From an uncultured Acidobacteriota bacterium (lineage in GTDB: Bacteria > Acidobacteriota > Terriglobia > Bryobacterales > Bryobacteraceae): a stretch of 33,441 nucleotides of DNA. The notes under the pieces were generated by a model that was not told the origin of the DNA, made no database searches, and worked only from the letters and a program-made list of their open reading frames with translations. The stretch is from the NCBI GenBank assembly GCA_902825945.1, contig CADECY010000104.1, positions 1-33,441 on the forward strand, in the 5' to 3' direction. The translations under genes were made by a program, and so were the position numbers. Each line of letters opens with the position of its first letter. The stretch's first letter is position 1. Positions 8,635-16,737 of this stretch are shown here, one piece after another.

Positions 8635-9352
8635 ATCTGGCTGCGCGTCCTGCCGGCCTAAAGGCGACAATCGCCGGAGCGGCTTCGAGTGAGAGTGCCC
8701 GCGGGCCAGTCGATCGCGTTATCGGCACAGCATCGCGTCCGCTCGCGCTCTCCAGGAGAATCGATGGGAGAACCCGGAAAGGAGTGCCCGTCGTGCTGCG
8801 GAAGGCGATCGGTGAGCGCCAAGGGCTGCGTTTGCGCGGAATAGGGCGGACTTGGCTCTCTTAGGTAGTACCACGTTCCGAGACGCGAACATCATCCAGT
8901 CGCCAGTGCTCACTCACGGTCCGTTGCTCGCGGGCCTCGCTCTCTTGGTCACGCCGACCATCAGCTTGAGTCCGGACAGGATCTCCCTTCATCGCTCGGG
9001 TCTGCGTGCCTTGCTTGCTACATCGCTCGGTCAGGCTACTGGGGCCTTCTGCGTCGCTGGCATTGCGGGGGAATTCGTGAGCGCTCGCCGCCCTCGAAGC
9101 CGCCGCAATCAAGGAGGTGCGCGTAGAGATCGAGCGATTCATCATCGAACGAGGCGAGACCGCCGTGCACAGGTCCCGCGTCTGGGGGGAATTGCGCGAC
9201 GGATCTCCGATGGATATTGCGTGGGGCGATCCCGGCTACCGGATCGAGATCGAAGGGCGTGACGATCGAGGCCCACGCCGAGTCAAGTACTATCCATCTG
9301 CGTCCGCCGCGGAGCGGGCACTGCGAATTCTGAATCGTGTCTGGCCCGTCGG
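8635..9352 (+). other. Low-coding interval between gldA and the oxidoreductase operon
   Basis: This interval of about 720 bases holds no gene I can name. The longest frames on either strand mostly look like composition-driven shadows (Arg/Ala/Ser-rich, no motifs). Two items stand out: a Cys-rich micro-ORF with a good ribosome site (8764-8844), and a protein-like frame open from 9081 that runs into the 3' end of the convergent oxidoreductase gene. I see no tRNA, repeat array or obvious inverted terminal repeats. It may be a decayed gene region. Confidence 0.5.
8764..8844 (+). CDS. Putative Cys-rich micro-ORF (26 residues)
   Basis: The ATG at 8764 follows an AGGAG motif (8754-8758) at five bases' spacing. 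The frame encodes 26 residues containing CPSCC and CVC, five cysteines in all, before a TAG at 8842. The pattern C-P-S-C...C-V-C resembles a zinc-ribbon core. Because the residue after CVCAE is the stop codon, this could also be the nonsense-truncated start of a longer ribbon protein. The length is too short for statistical support and no neighbour suggests a role. Confidence 0.25.
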   Translation: MGEPGKECPSCCGRRSVSAKGCVCAE

Positions 9353-9455
9353 CTATTCCAGCCGGACCCGGGGCGGATCGCCCGCCTCGATCACGGCCAG
9401 CTTGCCACCATTCAAAATCGACAACCGGCCTGCTTCCATCACCGCTTCGTTGTAG
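9117..9455 (+). CDS. Unrecognised short ORF or gene fragment
   Basis: The frame is open from 9081, just after a TGA at 9078. The first usable start is a GTG at 9117, which is embedded in an AAGGAGG motif and so is a poor start. Residues up to about 9345 look protein-like: charged, amphipathic segments such as VRVEIERFIIERG, YRIEIEGRDD and AAERALRILNRVW. The last ~35 codons run antisense through the end of the oxidoreductase gene and look like read-through. I do not recognise it. It may be the remnant of a gene whose beginning and end are gone. Confidence 0.27.
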   Translation: MRVEIERFIIERGETAVHRSRVWGELRDGSPMDIAWGDPGYRIEIEGRDDRGPRRVKYYPSASAAERALRILNRVWPVGYSSRTRGGSPASITASLPPFKIDNRPASITASL

Positions 9456-10591
9456 CTCGAGTTCGACGGTGTCGCGATGACCTCCGCATCGTCGATCTCC
9501 TTCAAGAGCGCCGCGCGTTCGCCCACTCCGGCGGACTCGACGCGGATGGCCGCGCGCACGAGCTGATCGACCGACCGGAATCCGTATCCAGTGCATGACA
9601 AGCCCGGTCCGCCGAGATCGATGTATTGGAAATATTCGGTGCTTGGTTCATGGAAAGTCGTGCCGCCGTCCGTATTCAGGCGCCGCGTGTAGCAGTACTT
9701 GATGCCACGATACTGATCGCTGTGATCGAGCCAGGCTCCGCGTTCGCCGTCGGAGAAGTAGAGCGTGATGCCTTGCGTGTTCGAGCCGGGAGCCTCGTCG
9801 GGGAAGCTCAGCGTATTCTGCACGTTCAGGCAAGCGCCGTTGTTCCAGAGTACGCGTGCGTCGGTCCAAAGATAGCCTTCGTTCCCGTTCGGAAACTTGT
9901 CCTTGATTCCGTAGACGCTCACGGCGGTGGGAATCAGTCCGGTGACGAAGTGCACGAAGTCGACATAGTGACAGCCGATGTAGGTGAACGCGTCGGAGTT
10001 CTCCGGCGTGAACCAGTTCTGGAAATTCGAGTGGCGATAGTACCACTTCTCCATCAATCGCGCGGTGCCGAGCTTGAACTCGCCGAACATCCCTTCGCGA
10101 TAGCGGCGGCGGGCGAGCAGCGAGCGATCGTCGAACCGCTTGTGATACTCGACGCCCACGAACAGGTTTCGCGAACGGGCCTCTCGTTCGATTTCGAGCG
10201 CATGCGCGATCGTCAGCACCAGCGGCTTTACGGCGATCACGTGCTGATCGTGCCGCAGCGCGGTCATGATCACCTCGTGATGAAGCTGATCCGGAATCGC
10301 AACAATCACGATCTGGCGCGGCGGCATCGCGGCGATCACCTTGCGATAGGCGAGCGAATCCTTGGCCGATGCATCCACCGCCGGATCGGGAACGGCGCGG
10401 AACGAGTGCCCGGGAAACGCGCGCTGGTGGATCATCGCGTTGTCGCGCAGCGCCTGTAGGGTCTTTGCGTGCTGCGCGCAAACCGTGATCTCGCCGATCG
10501 CGCCTTGGCGTTGCAACTGGTAAAGCGAAGGCAGGATCTGATCGTGCGCGATCATGCCTCCGCCGATCATCGTGATTTGTGGTTTCAGCAT
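9353..10591 (-). CDS. Gfo/Idh/MocA-family NAD(P)-dependent oxidoreductase
   Basis: The 412-residue protein has an N-terminal Rossmann fold with MIGGGMIAHDQILP (8-21). IVAIPDQLHHEVI (97-108) follows, then VKP at 121-123 in place of the family's EKP, keeping the catalytic-type Lys122. The C-terminal domain shows GVEYHKRFD (146-154) and IGCHYVDFVHF (about 206-216, H208 and D211), matching the substrate-site His/Asp pattern of sugar and cyclitol dehydrogenases. The ATG overlaps the stop of the HAD gene by seven bases, so the two are translationally coupled. It is the third gene of the aminotransferase > HAD > oxidoreductase operon. The substrate cannot be named from sequence; a sugar-like or inositol-like polyol is typical for the family. 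Confidence 0.85.
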   Translation of the reverse strand: MLKPQITMIGGGMIAHDQILPSLYQLQRQGAIGEITVCAQHAKTLQALRDNAMIHQRAFPGHSFRAVPDPAVDASAKDSLAYRKVIAAMPPRQIVIVAIPDQLHHEVIMTALRHDQHVIAVKPLVLTIAHALEIEREARSRNLFVGVEYHKRFDDRSLLARRRYREGMFGEFKLGTARLMEKWYYRHSNFQNWFTPENSDAFTYIGCHYVDFVHFVTGLIPTAVSVYGIKDKFPNGNEGYLWTDARVLWNNGACLNVQNTLSFPDEAPGSNTQGITLYFSDGERGAWLDHSDQYRGIKYCYTRRLNTDGGTTFHEPSTEYFQYIDLGGPGLSCTGYGFRSVDQLVRAAIRVESAGVGERAALLKEIDDAEVIATPSNSSYNEAVMEAGRLSILNGGKLAVIEAGDPPRVRLE

Positions 10592-11295
10592 CCGAGTTGG
10601 CCCGCCAAGTCTCCCAAGTTCTTCGCGTTGTAGGTGAACTCCGCCTCGAACGAGTTCTCCGCGTCGCCGCGTCCGCCCGGACCCTTCTCGAGGGGCCGCG
10701 GCACGAACGCCGTTTTCAATCCTGCTTTCGCCGCCGCTCGCAGGTCATTCTTGTGCGCCGCGACCATCATGCACTCGTCCGGCGCGACATCGAGGATCTT
10801 GGCCGCGCCGAGGTAGGCTTCCGGGTCGGGCTTGTAGTGGCGGAACAATTCCGCCGACAGCACGACATCCCACGGAAGGCCCGCGAATTTCGCCATGTTG
10901 GCGAGCAGCGAAACGTTGCCGTTCGAGAGCGTCGCGACCAGGAACTTCTTCTTGAGGCGCGTCAGTCCGGCGACCGAGTCCGGCCATGCGTGCAGGCGAT
11001 GCCAGACACGGTTGAGATTGCGCCTGTCGGTCTCGCTCAATCCACTCACGTGGTGCTTGTCGAGCAGTTCGTCTAGAATCCGGCGGTGCAACTGATCGAT
11101 CGTCTGCCAGGGAAGCTTGCCCGTCCGCACCAGATTCATGGACGGACCGTACCCGGCGCGCCAGTCATCGGCGAACTTGCCCCAGTCCAGTTGGATGTGG
11201 TGCGACTTCGTCCACTGCGCGCCTTCCTTGATGATCGAGCCGCGCCAATCGACAACGGTTCCGAATACGTCGAATGTCAGCGCGCGGATCGCCAT
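10585..11295 (-). CDS. HAD-superfamily hydrolase, haloacid dehalogenase type II-like
   Basis: The 236-residue protein starts at the ATG at 11295-11293, four bases after the aminotransferase stop. The longer open frame upstream is antisense-like noise. All HAD landmarks are present: FDVFGTVVDWRG with nucleophile Asp9, ATLSNGN (S124, N125), the HYKPDPEAY Lys155, and VAAHKNDLRAA with Asp184. The VFGTVVDWR and AAHxxDL signatures are those of L-2-haloacid dehalogenases (usual length about 220-240). In soil bacteria such proteins often act on unknown phosphorylated or halogenated small molecules. The gene sits in the middle of a coupled metabolic operon, which argues for a housekeeping metabolite rather than a xenobiotic. 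Confidence 0.86.
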   Translation of the reverse strand: MAIRALTFDVFGTVVDWRGSIIKEGAQWTKSHHIQLDWGKFADDWRAGYGPSMNLVRTGKLPWQTIDQLHRRILDELLDKHHVSGLSETDRRNLNRVWHRLHAWPDSVAGLTRLKKKFLVATLSNGNVSLLANMAKFAGLPWDVVLSAELFRHYKPDPEAYLGAAKILDVAPDECMMVAAHKNDLRAAAKAGLKTAFVPRPLEKGPGGRGDAENSFEAEFTYNAKNLGDLAGQLGC

Positions 11296-11299
11296 CGGG

Positions 11300-12682
11300 T
11301 TACGCCGCCGCGCGATTGGCTGAAACGCACTCGGCGAAGGCCTGTTCGAAGACGTCGAGACTTTCGCGCATCGCCTCCTCGTTGATGTTGAGCGGGGGGC
11401 AGATCTTGATTGTGCCGCCGCCGAACCCGACCGGCGAGAACATGAGCACGCCGCGTTCCATACAGAGGTTGATCGCGTCCCAGGCGAGATCGCCATCGGG
11501 CTCCATCGAGCCGGGCTTCACGCAAGCGACTCCCGCCACCAAACCCTTGCCATCGACGTATCCGATCTGGCGGTAGCGGCTCTTCATCGCGTGGAGCCTC
11601 TCATGCAGGATGGCGCCCATCCGCGCGGCGTTGCCGGTGAGATCTTCGCGCAGAATGACCTCGATGTTCGCGAGCGCAGCCGCGCAGCACACCGGATTTC
11701 CGGTGTGGGTCGACGTCATGCTTCCCGGCGGATGGAGGTCCATGATATCCGCCCGGCCGATGACGCACGAAATCGGGAGAGAGCTCGAGATGCCCTTGCC
11801 CCACGTGGTGATATCCGGCACGATGCCGTAGTGCTGATAGCCGGCGAGTTTCCCGGTGCGGCCGAAGCCCGCCTGGACCTCGTCGCACACGAGCAGGGCC
11901 TTCTGCGCCGAGCACCATGCGCGCAACTGCTTCATGTACTCGACCGGTGCGAATGACGCGCTGCCGCCCTGATAGGTCTCGAGGATCACGCCGCACACCT
12001 CGGCGGGTTGAATGTTGCGTTCGGAGAGGGTGCGCTGAAAAAACTCGAAGCTCGTGTCGGGCGTGCGGAACCCGTCGGGGAAGGGAATCTGCACGAACCC
12101 GGGATCCATGTTGACGATCCATTCCTTGAGCGAAGGAATACCGCCCGCTTGTTGCGAGCCGAGCGTCCGGCCGTGGAAGGCCTTCTCGAACGAGACCACG
12201 ATGTTCTTGCGCCGCCCGCCCGCCTTGACACCGTGCGTGCGGCAGAGTTTGATCGCGCACTCGACGGCTTCCGACCCGGTGGTGAGGAGGAAAACTTTGC
12301 GATCCGGCTCGCCGAACATCGTCGCGAGCTTTTCGACCAGCTTCGCCCGCACCACGTTGGGGAAACAATAGTTGGTGAGCAGCTTGTGGTTGGCTTGAGC
12401 GACGATCGCGTCTACGATCTCCTGCCGGCCGTGCCCAGCATTGGTAATCAGCACGCCGCTCGACCAGTCGATCCACGTGTTGCCCCAGGCATCGTGCACC
12501 AGGAATCCTTCGGCGCGATCCCACAGGATGGGCGGCTGGCCCTGCATGGCCACCGGTTCGTACTTGTGCAGCGTCTCGAGCGTCACCACTGATTCTGGAG
12601 CAGGAATCGCGGTGGCGATGCGGCGGTAACGGGTCTCGACGGTTGCCACCGCTTTCGGGGTAATACTATACGAACGGGCCAT
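11300..12682 (-). CDS. Class III (omega-type) PLP-dependent aminotransferase
   Basis: I take the ATG at 12682-12680, giving 460 residues. Upstream in-frame sequence is antisense to the divergent DUF6493-like gene and is not protein-like. Family features are clear: TTGSEAVECAIK (134-145, phosphate binding), FEKAFHGRTLG (165-175), the LETYQGG Glu235, CDEVQAGFGRTGK with Asp267, and TTWGKGISSSLPISCVIG with the PLP-binding Lys296. It belongs with the 4-aminobutyrate/ornithine/taurine-pyruvate group. The exact amino donor cannot be deduced. It heads an operon with a HAD hydrolase and a Gfo/Idh/MocA dehydrogenase, which suggests conversion of an amino compound whose product is then dephosphorylated or dehalogenated and oxidised. 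That order is inference. Confidence 0.88.
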   Translation of the reverse strand: MARSYSITPKAVATVETRYRRIATAIPAPESVVTLETLHKYEPVAMQGQPPILWDRAEGFLVHDAWGNTWIDWSSGVLITNAGHGRQEIVDAIVAQANHKLLTNYCFPNVVRAKLVEKLATMFGEPDRKVFLLTTGSEAVECAIKLCRTHGVKAGGRRKNIVVSFEKAFHGRTLGSQQAGGIPSLKEWIVNMDPGFVQIPFPDGFRTPDTSFEFFQRTLSERNIQPAEVCGVILETYQGGSASFAPVEYMKQLRAWCSAQKALLVCDEVQAGFGRTGKLAGYQHYGIVPDITTWGKGISSSLPISCVIGRADIMDLHPPGSMTSTHTGNPVCCAAALANIEVILREDLTGNAARMGAILHERLHAMKSRYRQIGYVDGKGLVAGVACVKPGSMEPDGDLAWDAINLCMERGVLMFSPVGFGGGTIKICPPLNINEEAMRESLDVFEQAFAECVSANRAAA

Positions 12683-12767
12683 TGGGAAATTCCGATTGTA
12701 CAAGATGTACCAGCGCCCCTGAACGGGGGATACATAACCGGACTCGCCCATCCGATAGAAGCCTGCC
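12683..12767. promoter_or_regulatory. Divergent promoter region with small palindromes
   Basis: This 85-base interval separates the divergent aminotransferase and DUF6493-like genes. It contains TTGTACAA (12696-12703, a perfect palindrome), a second TGTAC at 12706-12710, and a CCCC/GGGG hairpin (12716-12728, five-base loop). On the minus strand a TACAAT hexamer (12700-12695) fits a -10 element but lies only about 12 bases before the aminotransferase ATG, and no good -35 is seen. The assignment is tentative. Confidence 0.3.
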
Positions 12768-15251
12768 ATGTCCCGAATCGAGGAGATCGAAGAGGCTGTC
12801 CGAACGGCCGACACGAACCGATGCATGGCGGCGCTTGCCGGTGCTTCGGAGGGCGAGCGCAAACAAATGGCTGGGCGCGCGATCGAACTCGCTACCTGGG
12901 ACCCGGCGATGGTCATGCAACGCGATGCTCGCTGGCGGTCGGCGCAATACGAGGCCGCGGTCCTCGCGCTGTTCGGAACGGCATCGCTCGGGCAAATCAA
13001 GCGGGCCGCGGTCATGGCGCATCCCATTTATCCGGTTCTGGCCGAGCGCAGGCCGGCGTGGCTCGCCGATTGGGCCGAATGGACACTCTCTCGCCCGTCA
13101 TTTCCGCACTTTTCCGATGTCCGGAAGCTCATCCAACTCGGCTTGATCGCCAAGCCCGCGACCGAGGATTACGTTCTCGCTGTCATCTCCTGTCTCACTC
13201 CGCGTGGCAACGTGAAGACATGTCTCGCCTCCGACCCCGATGTCTTCGCCGAAGATATCTGGAGGTTTTTCGAGGTGGAGGGCAGCCAAAGCGCGAGCCT
13301 TGCGTCGGTTGACAAGTTCAGCGGCGGATGGAAGGACGGGCTCGTGCAACTGGCGAACGACGGCGTGCTCGACCGCTCACGGCTTCTGGATTGCTCGCTC
13401 GACGCTCTCGAGCGCGACTTCACACCGTTTCGTGCCGCTTGGTTTTCAGCGTTTCATCAAGAGCTGAAGCCGTCTCTTGATGAATCGGCGCGGCGTGCGT
13501 CGCGATATCTGGCGCTCCTCGGCAGCCGCGCGCCGAGCACGGTTTCGTTCTCGATGAAGATCGTGGCCAAGCTCGACAGGGCGGGCCGGCTCGAGCCGGG
13601 CGAGGTTTGCGCGATGATCGCCCCGGCGCTGGCGGCGCGACAAAAGGGAGTCGTCGCGAAAGCCCTCGATGTGCTCTCGCGAATCGCGCGCGCCGAGCCC
13701 TCGCTCATCGAGAACGTGGCGGAGTGTGCCTCCGGCGCGCTTTCCCACGAATCGCCCGAGATCCAGAAGTCGGCTATTGACCTGGTTGAATTCTGCGGAC
13801 ATGCTGGCACCGCGAAGGACTTCGCCGATTCCCTGGCGCCGACACAACGCGCCCGGTTGGGCGTTTTCGCGATGGACGAGGAGGCTCCGCTTCCAGCGCG
13901 ACCCGAGCCCGTTGCGATCTCCCCGATCCAGGACCTCGATGAACTGATCGAAGCGTTCAGCGCGGTGCTCGAGAACGAGGAACCGCCCGGGGAGATCGAG
14001 CGCGTGCTCGATGGCGTTGCCCGGCTTTGCGCCACCAAGCCCGATCGCTTCTCCGGGCTCGCGGCTCCGCTCATTGCCCGCGCCGAGAAGCTTCCGGGGG
14101 CCGTACTGTCGCCCCTGTTGATGGCTTGGACGAGGGGAACCACACGTGAACCCACTCCAGCCTTCGCCTGCCTGATGACGTTTCTCTCCGCGCGAGTGCA
14201 AGAAGTGGCCGAAAGGGCGATGGCTGGGCGTGCCGCTCCGCTGGTGGGTGTTCCCAGTCACTCCGGAGGCTGGCTCGATCCACTCGTCTTTGTGGAGAGG
14301 TTGCGAGCCAATCGTACTCCGGACCCACTCGACCTCATTCAGGGCTTGTTGCGCCTGTCGCCCGCCAACCGTCGCGAGGCGCTCGCCGCCGCCTCCAAGC
14401 TCCCGGGGGAAATCGGCAAGGCTGTACGATACGCGCTCGGCGCGGGGAAAGTCCTCGCGCAACCTGTCGGCGATCCCCTGTGGACCGCTGCGTCCCAGGC
14501 TCGCGATCCGGGCTGGGGCGCGCCGGAGTTCCAACTGCACTGGCGGACGGAGACGCGCAGCTTTTTCGGGGAAGACCATACACAAACGATCATCGGTCTC
14601 GAACCTTCGCGCGAGATCTCGCGCAAGACCGGATTTCCGGGAGACCTGACGTCGAATCCGGGCACGCAGGATACTCCGATGCTTCGCTGGTGCGCCACCG
14701 TTTGGCCCGGAAACCGTGAAGGATTTTACGCGGCGGGCGCTCAGGTTATCGCCCGCAATCTCGACTGGTGGAGCGCCGAGTGGGGTAACCGAGTGTTTCT
14801 CGAAACACTCGCCGTGGACGCCTTGCCCTACGGACCGATGGCGTTTGAACTTCTGGCCCTCGGGCTTGCCGCGAAGGAGCCTGGTGAGGCGATGGCTGCT
14901 TCCGATGCCCTCGTCCATGCGCTCGCCAGCGGGCGGGTGACGGGCGACGTGCTCGGCGCAACGTGTGCGCGGCTGGCCACGCGCGGCAAGATCACGATTA
15001 GCCGTTGGACCAAGCGTTTGGGCGCCGTCGCCCGCATGCGGCGCTCGTTTGCACGCGAACTGTTCACGGTTCAGGACCGCCTGCTTGCGGGCTTCGCGCC
15101 GATCGGCGCGAACGAGATGTCCGGTTTCCTCGAACTCCTGTGTGAATTGCGCGCGCAGTCTGGCCTCGACCTCAGCCGCGAGGCTCGCCGCCGTCTCGAA
15201 AAATCGCCGCCGGGCGGCAAGTCCGCCAAACTCGCCAAGTCGTTATTGTGA
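12768..15251 (+). CDS. Large helical-repeat protein resembling the DUF6493 family
   Basis: The 827-residue protein has no signal peptide and no membrane helix, so it is probably cytoplasmic. It is largely alpha-helical in a HEAT-like pattern, with repeated 30-40-residue helix pairs through about 220-480. The segment DRSRLLDCSLDALERDFTPF with following WFSAFHQELKP (about 205-236) is what made me think of DUF6493. A more beta/aromatic part occurs around 590-660 (FQLHWRTETRSFFG, LRWCATVWPGNREGFYAAG), then another helical block and a basic tail. No catalytic motif is apparent. It is followed after 28 bases by a SWIM zinc-finger gene, a pairing I recall for this family. A scaffold or adaptor role is plausible but not shown. 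Confidence 0.7.
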   Translation: MSRIEEIEEAVRTADTNRCMAALAGASEGERKQMAGRAIELATWDPAMVMQRDARWRSAQYEAAVLALFGTASLGQIKRAAVMAHPIYPVLAERRPAWLADWAEWTLSRPSFPHFSDVRKLIQLGLIAKPATEDYVLAVISCLTPRGNVKTCLASDPDVFAEDIWRFFEVEGSQSASLASVDKFSGGWKDGLVQLANDGVLDRSRLLDCSLDALERDFTPFRAAWFSAFHQELKPSLDESARRASRYLALLGSRAPSTVSFSMKIVAKLDRAGRLEPGEVCAMIAPALAARQKGVVAKALDVLSRIARAEPSLIENVAECASGALSHESPEIQKSAIDLVEFCGHAGTAKDFADSLAPTQRARLGVFAMDEEAPLPARPEPVAISPIQDLDELIEAFSAVLENEEPPGEIERVLDGVARLCATKPDRFSGLAAPLIARAEKLPGAVLSPLLMAWTRGTTREPTPAFACLMTFLSARVQEVAERAMAGRAAPLVGVPSHSGGWLDPLVFVERLRANRTPDPLDLIQGLLRLSPANRREALAAASKLPGEIGKAVRYALGAGKVLAQPVGDPLWTAASQARDPGWGAPEFQLHWRTETRSFFGEDHTQTIIGLEPSREISRKTGFPGDLTSNPGTQDTPMLRWCATVWPGNREGFYAAGAQVIARNLDWWSAEWGNRVFLETLAVDALPYGPMAFELLALGLAAKEPGEAMAASDALVHALASGRVTGDVLGATCARLATRGKITISRWTKRLGAVARMRRSFARELFTVQDRLLAGFAPIGANEMSGFLELLCELRAQSGLDLSREARRRLEKSPPGGKSAKLAKSLL

Positions 15252-15279
15252 CCGCGCGCTGATCAGGAGCATTACGCTG

Positions 15280-16618
15280 ATGTCCGCTCTCGCCGTCGAG
15301 CAGGTTTATCGCTACGCGCAGGCTTCGGCCGCCGGGCCGGGCAAAATTCAACTCGCCGGAACGCCGCGCGAACAACAGCCCTTCTTCGCGGGCGAACTGG
15401 CCGCGCCTCGCCGCGCGGCGGACCTAATGCTCACGCTCGTGCATGTCGTGAACAGCCGGTTCTACATTGCGCCGGGAATGCTCGCGCGGATTCTCGCCAA
15501 TGCGGATCCGGTCATCACCTTCGGCGGCGGACTGCTTCGTCTGGAAGGCTTTTCGGCCTGTTGCGGAGTCTACTCGCGAGTGGACCTGCTTCCCAGCGCC
15601 TATGACGCCGAGCGCGCGGAGCCGGGAACGACCAATGTCGACTTCAATCCGCCCATGCGCGCCGCGCTCTCGCGGATTCGCGATCGCGAGTCCGCGCGGC
15701 TTTCGGTAAGCGCGGGTGAGGTGGAACTCGAAACCGAGCGGGGAACCGCGGTCGAACGTAAGGTGAAGCTGCCCGTGCGATGGCTGAAGGGCTTTGTCGA
15801 AGTGCAGGCGCACCAGTCGCGCATGTCGCCACGTTTCACCTTGAATCCGGCGGGCACTCAACGATTCCTGCGTGACATTCCGCGAACGCCGGTACGCGGC
15901 GAAGTGCACGTTGCGCCAGCGGGTCCGGTGGTCCGCATGAGTCAGTCGGCGATGCCGGGCGCGGTACCCGTGGGAGGAATCGAGCGGCTCCGCGTTCTCG
16001 ATCCAATCGCGCGTCACGCGAAATCGCTGACCGTGTACGCGGCGGACGATGGTGCCACTGGTTGGGAACTCTCGACGGCGGATGCACGGTTCTTCCTTGC
16101 CCTCAGCCCCGCGCCGAGCCGGGGATTTTCGGGTGAAGGTCAAGCCCTGCATCAGCTCGCCTCCGAGCCCGCGGAGCGAGCATTGGGTGGGGTACGCGGA
16201 GCCCTGCGCTGGCAGGCCACGCTCGATCCGGCTACGCTCGCCGCGGAACTCGGCATCGGCGGAGATTCGGTTGTCTGGGCGCTCGCACAACTGGGAGCGT
16301 CCGGCCTCGTGGGTTACGACCTTGCCGCGCGTGCTTTCTTCCATCGCGAACTCCCCTTCGACCTATCCTTGATCGAGCAACTGCAGCCGCGTCTGAAGGA
16401 CGCGCGAAAACTGGTGGCCGGGGGCGGCGTGCGGATCGAAGGAGAGACTGGCGAGGCGTGGGTCCGGGGAACGGGCGTCGAGCATCGAGTCCGCCGAGTC
16501 GAAGGCGATTGGGCGCTGCACGTGTCCGTGGGCGGCCAAGCACGGTTCGAGCCGGGGGCCGTGCAAGCACATTCTTGCCGCGAGGATTCAGGCGGGTTCG
16601 GGCGATGGGCTGGATTGA
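15280..16618 (+). pseudogene. SWIM zinc-finger protein gene, frameshifted just before the zinc motif
   Basis: The ATG at 15280 follows an AGGAG (15265-15269). The frame reads as a normal protein through VRRVEGDW. After that, the original frame turns into nonsense that stays open to 16680. In the +1 frame the next codons read RCTCPWAAKHG, then SRGPCKHILAAR, then IQAGSGDGLD and a TGA at 16616-16618. This is a perfect SWIM motif (CxCx12CxH). Removing one G from the GGG at 16511-16513 joins the halves exactly, giving about 445 residues with C413, C415, C428 and H430. The rest is a mixed alpha/beta region without recognised catalytic motifs. SWIM fingers bind DNA or protein. The break could be a real mutation or an assembly error. 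The gene pairs with the upstream DUF6493-like gene. Confidence 0.85.
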
Positions 16619-16641
16619 TCGCCGCATTGACTACATCGCTT

Positions 16642-16670
16642 TTGACGTCAACCTCGCTATATGGTAAACT
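16642..16670 (+). promoter_or_regulatory. Sigma70-type promoter of the ATP synthase operon
   Basis: TTGACG (16642-16647) and TAAACT (16665-16670) are separated by exactly 17 bases. Both hexamers are close to the -35 and -10 consensus. The expected transcription start is near 16677, leaving an untranslated leader of about 60 bases before the ATG at 16738. The AT-rich patch after the -10 contrasts with the surrounding GC-rich sequence. Confidence 0.7.
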
Positions 16671-16737
16671 TTTCTTTTAAACCGCCCCTCAGAAGCTCTC
16701 CCCCGGGCTTCCCTTACGGTCCACCCTTCTCATTTCA

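Noticed and set aside
13446..14918. A 490-codon minus-strand frame opposite the DUF6493-like gene.
   Set aside because: Its composition is shadow-like, and the plus-strand frame has coherent helical-repeat structure and runs further.
16511..16513. Programmed frameshifting as the explanation for the SWIM and dGTPase breaks.
   Set aside because: Neither site has a recognisable slippery heptamer, a rare or stop codon in the shift site, or an evident downstream pseudoknot, so simple indels are more likely.
16619..16680. The tail of the SWIM gene's original frame up to a stop at 16680, including a hydrophobic segment.
   Set aside because: It arises after the frameshift. The +1 frame carries the SWIM motif and a natural stop at 16616-16618, and the tail overlaps the ATP synthase promoter.
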